From positions 1 to 46,057 of the IMG/VR virus record IMGVR_UViG_3300046804_002923: DNA of 46,057 bases; one strand, written 5' to 3'. The position numbers were made by a program, and so were the translations under genes. Shown here piece after piece: positions 25,088-33,329 of the stretch (position 1 is its first letter; every line of letters starts with the position of its first letter). The DNA is from a virus. Below the pieces are notes generated by a model. It saw only the letters and a list, made by a program, of their open reading frames with translations. It did not search any database and had not been told where the DNA came from.

Positions 25088-25118
25088 TGGTAATCTCCCG
25101 ATTTATGGCATAAGAATG

Positions 25119-25172
25119 TAAGAAAACAATCAATACATTATACCCCGACTATTCAGAAATCAGTAAAAATAA
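25119..25172 (-). promoter_or_regulatory. Possible sigma70-like promoter for tail tube genes
   Basis: On the minus strand TTACTG is followed 18 bases later by a perfect TATAAT (25142-25137) in the gap before the tube gene. The -35 box is weak, so this is a tentative call. Confidence 0.35.
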
Positions 25173-26118
25173 TCTGATTTGAGATTCTTACTACAGAACC
25201 ATATATTCGAATATTATTAAATACTATATCCGAAATATTAATTTTACTCATTCGTGATCGCAACCATTTATAATTATCGTTATTAACAATAATATCATAA
25301 TTTTGGCCATTTATATTTTTTGAGCCGTCATATTTCAGAGGATAAACGCCACTCTTTACAATAGTATTGGTATTATATAGCCAAATTTCTCTATCTTCTT
25401 GTAGTCTTAATATATCTACAATATTATTTCTATCACTATTATGATCAGATAAAATATGAAATAATATGTCTTGTTCAATAATAAGAGATTTATCCCCAAG
25501 TCTAAATGGTTGATTATTACTTCGTGGTACAGTTTCTATAAGAACACACGGTAATTGTACACGATATTCAGAACCAATAGAAAAATCGCCTTTATCGGAT
25601 AATGACAGACCAGTTTTATTTTCTAATGATCTATACTGTAATTCTTTCCATAGCGGAAATTCATCTATTTTATAAACTTGTATATTTCGATAAGAGTATT
25701 CTATTTGTACAGAAGATGTTCCTGATACTGCACTATTAAATATGACCTTGCCTTCTGGATAATTAATTTTATATCCTATAGTAGCATTACCTGTTGGCCC
25801 AGGATAAAATACAGAATTCACATATATACCACTAATATTAATTGGTGATGATCCACTATAATTAATACCAGATTCATAAATCCAATCTTTTCTTGCAGCC
25901 TGCCATACCGTATTATTGATTCTATTATTATCTTTGGTGGGTTTTAGAACATGAAGATCAAAATTACTAATATTAGTTGTAGGAATAGTAACATTAGTAA
26001 AACCACCTATATTTATAAATCCCCAATCTAAAAAAGATTTATAATTATTTTGTAATTCATTTAATAATTGTGTTGAGCCTATATTATTAACACCCATAAA
26101 TCTTGGATCATAAGTCAT
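25153..26118 (-). CDS. Neck or head-tail joining protein
   Basis: The ATG at 26118 overlaps the preceding stop (ATGA). The product has 321 residues, beginning MTYDPRFMGVNN. A helical N-terminus contains SFLDWGFINIGGFTNV. A beta-rich middle includes IPxTNISNFDLHVLKPTKD and YKINYPEGKVIFNSAVSGTS, and ends in mixed alpha/beta. There is no signal peptide or catalytic motif. Its position between small neck proteins and the tube genes, in a run of four genes overlapping by 4 bases, suggests a head-tail connector, tail terminator or neck component. Confidence 0.75.
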   Translation of the reverse strand: MTYDPRFMGVNNIGSTQLLNELQNNYKSFLDWGFINIGGFTNVTIPTTNISNFDLHVLKPTKDNNRINNTVWQAARKDWIYESGINYSGSSPINISGIYVNSVFYPGPTGNATIGYKINYPEGKVIFNSAVSGTSSVQIEYSYRNIQVYKIDEFPLWKELQYRSLENKTGLSLSDKGDFSIGSEYRVQLPCVLIETVPRSNNQPFRLGDKSLIIEQDILFHILSDHNSDRNNIVDILRLQEDREIWLYNTNTIVKSGVYPLKYDGSKNINGQNYDIIVNNDNYKWLRSRMSKINISDIVFNNIRIYGSVVRISNQIIFTDF

Positions 26119-26756
26119 GTTTTACTCACTATATTTTCTAGTTCTTTTTGTATTTGTGAAGTTACACTTTCTATACCTCTGGTTATCCAATTATCTCTAG
26201 TAGTTCCAGCATATTCTGGAGGAACTCTCCAAAAAGAAGATTCAAATTCCATCATAATACCACCACCAGTACGTGATGTTGGAAATGATCCAGCAATGAA
26301 ACTATACCCAGCAATTATAGTGCTATCACCCTGAGTTAATAGCCAATCTAACCAATTTATTTGACTTCCTTTTTCAGATACGAATGATGCAGAGCCTAAG
26401 CTAAGTAAATCTGCAAAATTTGACTGAACCATTTGTAATTTTATAGTGCCGTTTATTCGAGATCCTCCGGTTTGTGGCTGACGTATAGTAACTTTAAGAC
26501 TAGATTCTATAGTATTTAAAATATCGTTAAGTTTATTTTGAGGATCTTGAATACCAAATTCATATTGTAATCTACCACTGACTATTGCAGAATACTCTGG
26601 TTGATTTTTTATTCCATTAATTACGATTTTTGGTATTTCTGACGAAATTTGTTTTTCTATTTTAGTAAGATAAGTCTGAATTTGTGGAGATAACGCATTA
26701 AGAATACGTTTCTGAATCTCGCTATTATTCTCTATCAGATTAATAGAAAGTTTCAT
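26115..26756 (-). CDS. Neck/tail-completion-like protein
   Basis: This 213-residue protein starts at an ATG overlapping the upstream stop by 4 bases. It opens with a long helix (MKLSINLIENNSEIQKRILN), then a predicted alpha/beta body containing the segments KVTIRQPQTGG and TIKLQMVQSNF. The length, N-terminal helix and location before the tube genes resemble the HK97 gp10-like tail-completion family, but I see no diagnostic motif. It is translationally coupled to its neighbours on both sides. Confidence 0.7.
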   Translation of the reverse strand: MKLSINLIENNSEIQKRILNALSPQIQTYLTKIEKQISSEIPKIVINGIKNQPEYSAIVSGRLQYEFGIQDPQNKLNDILNTIESSLKVTIRQPQTGGSRINGTIKLQMVQSNFADLLSLGSASFVSEKGSQINWLDWLLTQGDSTIIAGYSFIAGSFPTSRTGGGIMMEFESSFWRVPPEYAGTTRDNWITRGIESVTSQIQKELENIVSKT

Positions 26757-27262
26757 ATCTTCTTCCAGAAAGTAAAAAAGTAAGAACTTTCTCCAAAACC
26801 ACAGGGTTGTGGTTCACTATTCCTTTGAAAATAACTTTCTGTATAATCTTGTATATTAGTATCTACAATTAATTTATTACATGTTTTAATTTTAGCATAG
26901 TCTTCTAATTTACTAATTGTTTGTATCATACCATCTGGACTATGAACTTTACTATTAAAATTTATCCAATACTTATAATCAAATATCACAAGTAGATCTT
27001 TGGTATCATAAGCCTCGGAATACATACCTCCAAGCCCTCTACAATAGGGACAAATTTGTCCATCTATAAAAATTAATGGGCCACCAGATTTGTATGTGTT
27101 CGAGGACTTGTGAGATACTGGGTCTATATTACAGTTAGAGCACTCTGTGAATGATGATCCTTCATAAATTAATTTACACGGCAATGATAAGGAACCATTA
27201 CTCATTAGTTCATCTATAAAACTTTTATATAAATTTTTTAATTCTGTAGTAATAATATTCAT
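26753..27262 (-). CDS. Zinc-ribbon neck-module protein
   Basis: This 169-residue protein has four cysteines in two pairs, CSNC near residue 39 and CPYC near residue 72, separated by a loop containing GGPLIFIDGQI and followed by RGLGG. The paired CxxC arrangement indicates a zinc-ribbon. I recall proteins with this C-x2-C, GGP, CPxCxGxG pattern in the neck modules of uncultured phages, without a known function. Both ends overlap neighbouring genes by 4 bases. A structural zinc knuckle in a head-tail connector is the simplest idea. Confidence 0.78.
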   Translation of the reverse strand: MNIITTELKNLYKSFIDELMSNGSLSLPCKLIYEGSSFTECSNCNIDPVSHKSSNTYKSGGPLIFIDGQICPYCRGLGGMYSEAYDTKDLLVIFDYKYWINFNSKVHSPDGMIQTISKLEDYAKIKTCNKLIVDTNIQDYTESYFQRNSEPQPCGFGESSYFFTFWKKI

Positions 27263-27669
27263 TGTGTAACTTCTGGAATAAATGTTATTAGTCCCTGTAC
27301 AATTCTATAGGCTTCTCCAGAACCACTCAAAATTTCTATATCATAGGACGCTAATGATTGAGTCACTCTTCTGGTAAATGCCTCAGGAAATCTCATAGCT
27401 ATTGTACTATTACTATTATTTATTTCTAATAACATATTTGCTGTAGACATATCTAATAATATAATATTACTACTAGATGATGGTCGTATTTGTCCTCTTA
27501 ATGCGAAACCGGCAAGACTAATATCATTTCCTTCTTTTGTAACTTTATAAATAATTTTATATGAGCTTCCTTTATTTATTGTTAAATTTCTAGTTGCAGT
27601 ATTAAAGCATGCATTTCCTTCTCCTGGATTCTCTATAGTATCAAAAACTGTAACGCAGTATGAGCCCAT
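27259..27669 (-). CDS. Small beta-sandwich virion protein, relative of the gene at 32288-32692
   Basis: The ATG at 27669 has GAGGAG upstream. The 136-residue product shares a plan with the protein at 32288-32692. Both have INKGSS or IEQGAS near the N-terminus, then LxGFxxRxQ, an ASYDxE strand, and a C-terminal QGxxTxxPEvT. The family is common in marine phage structural modules, where it resembles the N-terminal fibre-attachment or decoration domains. The two relatives bracket the collagen fibre, propeller and methyltransferase genes. I infer a virion surface or fibre-attachment role. Confidence 0.75.
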   Translation of the reverse strand: MGSYCVTVFDTIENPGEGNACFNTATRNLTINKGSSYKIIYKVTKEGNDISLAGFALRGQIRPSSSSNIILLDMSTANMLLEINNSNSTIAMRFPEAFTRRVTQSLASYDIEILSGSGEAYRIVQGLITFIPEVTQ

Positions 27670-27762
27670 GTTATGCTCCTCAGTAAGATTTTAAATTAGC
27701 CACTTTATCTATAATTTCCTAAAAATATAGTTTTATTATACTTACACCGTAGTATAATTGGT
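27670..27762 (-). other. 93-base gap with possible promoter
   Basis: The gap between the FkbM gene stop and the next start is AT-rich. On the minus strand it contains several TATAAT- or TATACT-like hexamers (for example TATAAT after GTGTAAG), but no good -35 box and no hairpin with a T-run. It may hold a late promoter; I cannot fix a site. Confidence 0.3.
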
Positions 27763-28998
27763 CTAATTATTTAAGAAATATTTTTCAACTTGATTTATTG
27801 ATTCTGTGTCTAAAGTTGGCAAATAACTAATAGAATCTTTTATATCAGGATGAATCCACCAGTCTTCAAAAGGACTAAATTCATCTGGGGATACATTCGG
27901 AACAATTAGTATATATCCTTTGAAAAATAAATATTCTCTAGATTTATTTCTATAGCATCTATTAACATCAACATAATGATCATGTTCATATGTTATAATA
28001 TTAAATTTGTATTTATCAAATGGAATACTAGTTAAAGCTTCATATGTACTATTTGAAGGTTCTATATCTAGTTGTAGATAATCTATAGTATAGATATTAT
28101 GTAGATATTTATTTAATATTTTATTATAATCTAATAATAATGCATCAGAATGAATCACCGGATTGGTTCGTTGTTGCTTATGTTGTTTTACATAGTCTTC
28201 ATTATATTCTATTCCAACTCCTTTCCATCCTAGTTTTTCCAAAAGAACCGTATTACTATTCTTGAATGGTTCTGATGATCCTATCTCAAGATAGGTGCCA
28301 TTTATTTTACCATTTAATACTGTTAATATGAACATATCCTGATATACTTGAGAAAAATTACGATCTATATTTTGTATTCCAGGAAATTTATATTTTAGTT
28401 TTGGTAGTAAATTTTTTGTATATGTTCGAATAGCATTTGATTCTGGTCCACAACCTAGTTGGCTAAGATTAGATTGTAATAAATTTTTATATTTATCATT
28501 CAATTGATCTAAGTATTCATTAAGTAATATTCTGTATATTTTTCTAGCTTCTGCGGGTTTGCCAACCCACCATGCGCTAGCAGCTTTTTGAAATAAAAAT
28601 GCGTATTTACCAACAAAATTTATACTTTTATAAAATACTGACGAATCATTACAAACATCTAAAGCTATGCTAGAATATGTATAAACATTAATCCAATCGG
28701 ATGTTGTTTCATATAATTCAGTTAATAATAGATATGCTTCAGGTTTACGAGGACATAATGATATAGCTTGTCTTAGCAAAACCTCGCAGGTTGTAAACCT
28801 ATTGCCCAGAGCATTAAAGCAGAAGAAGGTGCGTAGAAGTACTTCGTATCTTAAGTCTATACTATCTGTTTTTTCTGCCGCCCTTAAATAAAATGTTGAG
28901 GCTGGGGAATATTGTTGTAGATTCTCATAGTATAATCCAAGATTAAAATTAATAAGATCATTATCTGGATTATTTACATATTCATATAGTTCTTTCAT
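27763..28998 (-). CDS. TPR-FkbM-type methyltransferase fusion
   Basis: This 411-residue protein has an N-terminal helical repeat region (about residues 1-185) with TPR-like pairs such as LGLYYENLQQYSPASTFYLR and AYLLLTELYETTSDWINVYT. A class I SAM-dependent methyltransferase domain of FkbM type follows. The glycine motif is TYLEIGSSEPFKNSNT near residue 240, followed by GWKGVGIEYNEDY, then DYLQLDIEPSNSTYEAL and an FNIITYEHDHYVD segment. FkbM enzymes O-methylate sugars or similar groups. It overlaps the propeller gene by 4 bases, so both probably act on the same glycan, perhaps on the virion surface. It is unusual inside a structural module. Confidence 0.85.
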   Translation of the reverse strand: MKELYEYVNNPDNDLINFNLGLYYENLQQYSPASTFYLRAAEKTDSIDLRYEVLLRTFFCFNALGNRFTTCEVLLRQAISLCPRKPEAYLLLTELYETTSDWINVYTYSSIALDVCNDSSVFYKSINFVGKYAFLFQKAASAWWVGKPAEARKIYRILLNEYLDQLNDKYKNLLQSNLSQLGCGPESNAIRTYTKNLLPKLKYKFPGIQNIDRNFSQVYQDMFILTVLNGKINGTYLEIGSSEPFKNSNTVLLEKLGWKGVGIEYNEDYVKQHKQQRTNPVIHSDALLLDYNKILNKYLHNIYTIDYLQLDIEPSNSTYEALTSIPFDKYKFNIITYEHDHYVDVNRCYRNKSREYLFFKGYILIVPNVSPDEFSPFEDWWIHPDIKDSISYLPTLDTESINQVEKYFLNN

Positions 28999-29984
28999 AA
29001 TCCTATAATCCTATTTATCGAGTCTTTAGTACAAACTAATAAGAAAGCTATATTGTCTTGAAAACCAAAAGTAATAAGAATCTGATCATTATATTCGGTC
29101 ATGCCACAAGCAAACTCAATTTTGCCGCCCATAAAATCAAAAAGAGAACTGATCTTCAAGAGATTAAAAGTCTTGTCCCATAAGATGAATCTGTGCCTAT
29201 ATGTGGCATTTTTACGTCCTGCCTCGCTCTTAAAAAGATCCACCTCATGTGTGATTCCAAGATAGTAGTCACCGTAAGGTATAACCTGAGATCCTCCTCT
29301 AAGATCTCGGGTATTTAGTTGTTGATATTTTGTTAAAACTATAGTTTCTGTAGTTTTATTGGCTGGATTATATCTTGCTACTTCTGTGGGGTTGGTCCAT
29401 TTAACATATGTATATGGCTTGTCAATAATTGGCATCCAATTCTTTTCGCAGTATGAGGAATCGTTTCCTGGGGCTGGCATTCTTTGTCGAGAAATTTCTT
29501 TCCACTTATTATCTTCATAAACTATCTCTGATAGTTCCATTCGCCCCTGACCATTTGTAGTAGTATCACGACGAACTCCGCTAAGAAATAATTTATTATT
29601 CCAGTTTACTAATCTGGCATCCTCCAATCCTATAAATTCCCATAGCGGCTTAACATCAAGAACATTTGTATCTACTATACTATTATTTACTATATTAAAT
29701 TGATTATCTAACTCACATATTATATTATGTGTTGATAGTACCTGATGTTGTTCGGTATGAAGATAGCATAATGGGCCCCACACATGCTCGTTCACGCCAT
29801 GCTCAGCATGATAGAGCACATAATTTACATTACGTAAATTTACTAGTAATTTACCATTATAATTTAATACGGATGGATTAGTTAGTGATGGACCAATAAT
29901 ATCTTTTTTATTAATAATCAATGGTATAATTTTACCACCATCATTAATAATTTTTTTAGCAAAATTAGTAATTTCACTATACAT
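28995..29984 (-). CDS. Five-bladed beta-propeller glycan enzyme (glycosidase, phosphorylase or glycosyltransferase-like)
   Basis: This 329-residue protein has blade motifs typical of GH32/43/130-like and related propeller folds. These are GLEDARLVNWNNKLFLSG at residues 119-136, EKNWMPI at 180-186, RGGSQVI at 229-235, YLGITHE at 241-247 and YRHRF at 262-266. Glu120, Asp122 and Glu180 are candidate active-site acids. There is no signal peptide, so it acts in the infected cell or in the particle. It is coupled by a 4-base overlap to the FkbM methyltransferase. The start lacks a clear Shine-Dalgarno sequence. Hydrolysis, phosphorolysis or transfer cannot be told apart from sequence here. Confidence 0.75.
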   Translation of the reverse strand: MYSEITNFAKKIINDGGKIIPLIINKKDIIGPSLTNPSVLNYNGKLLVNLRNVNYVLYHAEHGVNEHVWGPLCYLHTEQHQVLSTHNIICELDNQFNIVNNSIVDTNVLDVKPLWEFIGLEDARLVNWNNKLFLSGVRRDTTTNGQGRMELSEIVYEDNKWKEISRQRMPAPGNDSSYCEKNWMPIIDKPYTYVKWTNPTEVARYNPANKTTETIVLTKYQQLNTRDLRGGSQVIPYGDYYLGITHEVDLFKSEAGRKNATYRHRFILWDKTFNLLKISSLFDFMGGKIEFACGMTEYNDQILITFGFQDNIAFLLVCTKDSINRIIGL

Positions 29985-30014
29985 ATATTTTATATAATAC
30001 AGTTTATATTACTA

Positions 30015-32288
30015 TTAAGTAATAACATATAATGTATTAGTATCGTAACTTCCTAGATTATCATAATCTATTTGACTAATCTTTACTATATTTTTAACTA
30101 TGCTAGCACCAGATATATTATCTATATCAGTAAATATAACTTTATTATTATTTTCCCAAACTGCTGTTCCACTATTATAAATTAATGCATCATTATGGGT
30201 TACACTAGTGATAGTCACATCATCCAAATTGTCAAGATATTGAATAGTTATCCCTTGAGACCCTTCTAATCCTTGAATTCCTTGAATCCCATCAGCTCCT
30301 TGTATCCCTTGAATACCTTGAAGTCCATATCCATCTGTACCCTGAGCGCCCTGTTGACCAAGATCTCCTTGTATTCCTTGGATACCCTGCAATCCTAATC
30401 CATCATAACCCTGGATACCTTGAATTCCATCGTATCCTTGGATTCCCTGAGCTGCAAATGAGCCATCTAATCCTTGAGTACCCTGAATACCTTGGGCCGC
30501 ATATTCTCCATTTAATCCTTGGATACCTTGTATACCTTGTATGCCTTGTATACCTTGAACACCTTGAATACCCTGTATACCCTCACCAACATCGCCAGTT
30601 CTAGAAAATATAACTATTAGAATATTATTATTTAATGGTATTGTAGTTCCAGATATATGTGATACCGGTATGATATAATAACCAGAAGAACTACTTACAT
30701 TACCTACAATAGAAAAAATATTAATTGCATTAGTATCAATATCTATTATAGATAAAGTACCCATATTAGATAGTGTTGAGCTATCATCCCATATTTCATA
30801 CCATGTTGTCTGATTATTATTAAAATAATCATTTTCATCTATATAAATATTCGTCACGCTGGCTGCTACGGAATTATCGTATGCTAAATATCCAGTACCC
30901 GGATCAGTATTACTAGTATTATTATTAAATTGATACATAATACCAGCTTGTCCTACTGGTCCCTGAATCCCCTGAGCTGCATATGCTCCATTTAATCCTT
31001 GAATCCCTTGAGTACCCTGTATACCCTGTATCCCTTGAGTACCCATATCTCCGGTTCTAGAAAAAACAATAATAACTTTTTCTTCATCTAGCGGAATAGA
31101 TGAACCAGAAATATTTATAACAGGTATTTTAAAATAATTAGTAGAATATATAATAGTCAATGGATCTGTAAGATCAATATTAAAAATATTTGTTAAACCA
31201 TTTTCTGTTACAATAGTAATAGTACCTACATATGGTATACTAGTACTATCATCCCAAGATAAATACCAGTTAGATAAATTATTACTATAAAAATCTAAAT
31301 CACTAATATATATGTATCCTATATTACCTAGTGTGCTATCATCATATCTAAAATATCCTGAGCCAGGGTCGCTATCCGTAGTCGAATCGTCAAAAGTATA
31401 TTTAACTCCTCCTGTTAATGCATTAATTCCGTCTGTACCCTGAGCGCCATCGTAGCCTTGTATGCCATCATAACCCTGTATTCCTTGGATACCTTGAGAG
31501 CCTTGAATACCAGCATCTCCTTGTATTCCTTGGATACCTTGCATACCTTGCATAGCCATACCTTGAGCACCATCGTAGCCTTGTATCCCCTGAGTACCCT
31601 GCATATATGCATCTGTACCAGCTTGGCCTTGAATACCTTGCAAGCCTTCTTGACCTTGGATACCTTGGATACCTTGAGTGCCAGTTTCTCCTTGTATTCC
31701 TTGGATACCTTGCATGCCTTGAATACCTTGCAAGCCTTCTTGACCTTGAATTCCAATTTCTCCTTGTATTCCTTGAGTACCTTGCATATATGCGTCTGTA
31801 CCAGCTTGGCCTTGAGTACCTTGAATACCTTGGATACCTTGAGTTCCTTGATTTCCATCGTAGCCTTGTATTCCTTGAACACCCTGCATATATGCGTCTG
31901 TGCCAGATTCACCCTGAACACCTTGAACACCTTGGATGCCCTGCAATCCTTGTAAGCCTTGTATACCTTGAATACCTTGAATTCCTTGTATACCCTGATT
32001 ACCTATTAAACCCTGTATACCTTGTAAACCATTAATACCTTGGGTACCTTGAGAGCCAATTATGCCCTGATTGCCTTGTGGTCCTTGTACGCCCTGCATA
32101 GTTGCGTTGGAACCTTGTATACCCTGTATGCCTTGAGCCCCTGCTCCTGGCGGTCCTTGTTGACCTTCATTAATAGTGATAATAGAATTTGTATTAGATA
32201 CGCCACTAACACTAACTATACCTCCCTCTGTCGATTGTATAGAAATAATAGGATTAATTGATTCTTGATTGATGGTAACAGTACTCAT
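30015..32288 (-). CDS. Collagen-like fibre protein
   Basis: The best start is the ATG at 32288, giving MSTVTINQESIN. It shares one base with the upstream TAA (TAATG), so it is probably coupled. A longer frame starting at 32303 would overlap the neighbour. The product has 757 residues. After a short N-terminal domain, long Gly-x-y arrays of G-I-Q or G-T-Q type alternate with two related globular inserts (YTFDDSTTDSDPGSGYFRYD and YQFNNNTSNTDPGTGYLAYD, each ending VFSRTGD). The C-terminus has LDDVTITSVTHNDALIYNSG and a YDTNTLYVIT end typical of phage fibres. It is probably a trimeric neck, head or tail fibre. Confidence 0.92.
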   Translation of the reverse strand: MSTVTINQESINPIISIQSTEGGIVSVSGVSNTNSIITINEGQQGPPGAGAQGIQGIQGSNATMQGVQGPQGNQGIIGSQGTQGINGLQGIQGLIGNQGIQGIQGIQGIQGLQGLQGIQGVQGVQGESGTDAYMQGVQGIQGYDGNQGTQGIQGIQGTQGQAGTDAYMQGTQGIQGEIGIQGQEGLQGIQGMQGIQGIQGETGTQGIQGIQGQEGLQGIQGQAGTDAYMQGTQGIQGYDGAQGMAMQGMQGIQGIQGDAGIQGSQGIQGIQGYDGIQGYDGAQGTDGINALTGGVKYTFDDSTTDSDPGSGYFRYDDSTLGNIGYIYISDLDFYSNNLSNWYLSWDDSTSIPYVGTITIVTENGLTNIFNIDLTDPLTIIYSTNYFKIPVINISGSSIPLDEEKVIIVFSRTGDMGTQGIQGIQGTQGIQGLNGAYAAQGIQGPVGQAGIMYQFNNNTSNTDPGTGYLAYDNSVAASVTNIYIDENDYFNNNQTTWYEIWDDSSTLSNMGTLSIIDIDTNAINIFSIVGNVSSSSGYYIIPVSHISGTTIPLNNNILIVIFSRTGDVGEGIQGIQGVQGIQGIQGIQGIQGLNGEYAAQGIQGTQGLDGSFAAQGIQGYDGIQGIQGYDGLGLQGIQGIQGDLGQQGAQGTDGYGLQGIQGIQGADGIQGIQGLEGSQGITIQYLDNLDDVTITSVTHNDALIYNSGTAVWENNNKVIFTDIDNISGASIVKNIVKISQIDYDNLGSYDTNTLYVIT
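30250..30597 (-). repeat. C-terminal collagen-like (GIQ) repeats
   Basis: Tandem Gly-Ile-Gln and Gly-x-y triplets, interrupted by GEYAAQ, GSFAAQ and GYDG units. At DNA level, 9-base units such as CAAGGTATA recur. Confidence 0.9.
31430..32165 (-). repeat. N-terminal collagen-like (GIQ) repeats
   Basis: About 240 residues of nearly uninterrupted Gly-x-Gln triplets, with AGTDAYMQG modules recurring at several points. Near-identical 9-base DNA units make the tract prone to slippage, and long open frames on the other strand here are by-products of the repeats. Confidence 0.92.
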
Positions 32289-32692
32289 TAGACACCAGAG
32301 CAACTAAATTTTGTAATCTCGGGTTGTATAGTAACAGTTCCCTGTAAAAGTCGTGTAATTTGTGGGCCTCCGCCAGAATAAAAAACTGCATAAGATTCTA
32401 ATTCCATATCATAACTTGCTGATGTAAAATTATATCCGGCTGTGATACTGGCTGGTATTTTAAAGTTAATAATTCCGCTGCTCAATGGTGAACTAAACTC
32501 AAATAAATATAATCCACTATTAGTATTACTAGTACTAAACTGATAGACACTATTATTATCTGCATTCCATTGCATTCTAGCACAATTAAAGCCAGAAAGA
32601 TCTATAGGAATACCGCTACCATCTGCATATGTTAGACTAAAACCAAATGAGGCGCCTTGCTCGATTGTAAAATTATATGTGCCTGCTGGCAT
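32288..32692 (-). CDS. Small beta-sandwich virion protein, relative of the gene at 27259-27669
   Basis: The ATG at 32692 has AAAGGA upstream. The 134-residue product begins MPAGTYNFTIEQGASFGFSL, continues with DLSGFNCARMQW and SASYDMELES, and ends RLLQGTVTIQPEIT. This pattern is very common in structural modules of marine and cyanophage-like genomes. It resembles small fibre-anchoring or decoration domains. Its stop overlaps the start of the collagen fibre by one base, which suggests that it anchors or co-assembles with that fibre. Confidence 0.82.
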   Translation of the reverse strand: MPAGTYNFTIEQGASFGFSLTYADGSGIPIDLSGFNCARMQWNADNNSVYQFSTSNTNSGLYLFEFSSPLSSGIINFKIPASITAGYNFTSASYDMELESYAVFYSGGGPQITRLLQGTVTIQPEITKFSCSGV

Positions 32693-32703
32693 ATTTATAT
32701 CCT

Positions 32704-33228
32704 TTACGAGTAAAAACCTGTACGATCAGATGTTCTAACCCTCATATTATACCTGAGTTCAGGATCAAACTTATTACCACTAAATGGACCAAGTATCGCA
32801 GCAACAGCACTAGCATTGGCAACGTCCCAATGTTCAACAAGATCATCATATAGTTTGCACGGACCATGTTCAAGAATAAGAGCCCATCCAGCGGCAGCGC
32901 CACCAACACTAAGACTAGCAGGACCAAGAGCGGCGCGTATACCTTCATTGGCTGCTTTATTTCGGAGAGTTCCTTGATCTACAATGCAAGCAGCTTTAAG
33001 AGATGCTAACATCATAAAAATTTCATCATCATCATCTGTTGGATCTGGTGTTATTGTTTTATTAATTACATCGATTGCATATGTATGATCTAAAACAATA
33101 TCAAATTGAAGATATTTACCAGCTACTAAAATAGTATCAATAATTCGAGTATCGGTAAATTGATACGGTTCGACAGCATCGTTGATTAACGTGCGCACCA
33201 TAGTGGTCAATTCTGTTTGCCACGCCAT
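32704..33228 (-). CDS. Head-tail connector/adaptor-like protein
   Basis: The ATG at 33228 has TGAGGA upstream. The 174-residue product is mainly helical, with MVRTLINDAVEPYQFTDTRI, then a DDEIFMMLASLKAACIVDQG helix, then PCKLYDDLVEHW. Helical proteins of this length, right after the major capsid gene and starting with a short helix plus a bend, are usually gp6 or gp15-like head-tail adaptors. It follows a strong terminator, so it probably has its own promoter. Confidence 0.78.
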   Translation of the reverse strand: MAWQTELTTMVRTLINDAVEPYQFTDTRIIDTILVAGKYLQFDIVLDHTYAIDVINKTITPDPTDDDDEIFMMLASLKAACIVDQGTLRNKAANEGIRAALGPASLSVGGAAAGWALILEHGPCKLYDDLVEHWDVANASAVAAILGPFSGNKFDPELRYNMRVRTSDRTGFYS

Positions 33229-33249
33229 AGATTTTCCTCATAGAGTAAT

Positions 33250-33276
33250 AGTTATACTAATAAATACACCTAATAA
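33250..33276 (-). promoter_or_regulatory. Possible sigma70-like promoter after the capsid terminator
   Basis: On the minus strand TTGTTT is followed 18 bases later by TATAAC, directly after the terminator and before the connector gene. The match is moderate, but a promoter is needed if the terminator is efficient. Confidence 0.35.
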
Positions 33277-33313
33277 ACAAAAAAAGCCGCCCCATTTGGA
33301 GCGGCTTCTTTTT
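33276..33313 (-). terminator. Strong intrinsic terminator after the major capsid gene
   Basis: On the minus strand AGCCGC pairs with GCGGCT (33285-33306). Two further CC/GG pairs close an ATTT-type loop, and a run of seven T residues follows. A-rich flanking bases could also let it work on the plus strand. It lies 24 bases after the capsid stop codon. Confidence 0.9.
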
Positions 33314-33329
33314 ATAACATTACCTATGA

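Noticed and set aside
31458-32035. Long plus- and minus-strand open frames across the collagen repeats
   Set aside because: They arise from the 9-base repeat, which is open in several frames; composition (Leu/Tyr or Lys/Val runs) is artefactual.
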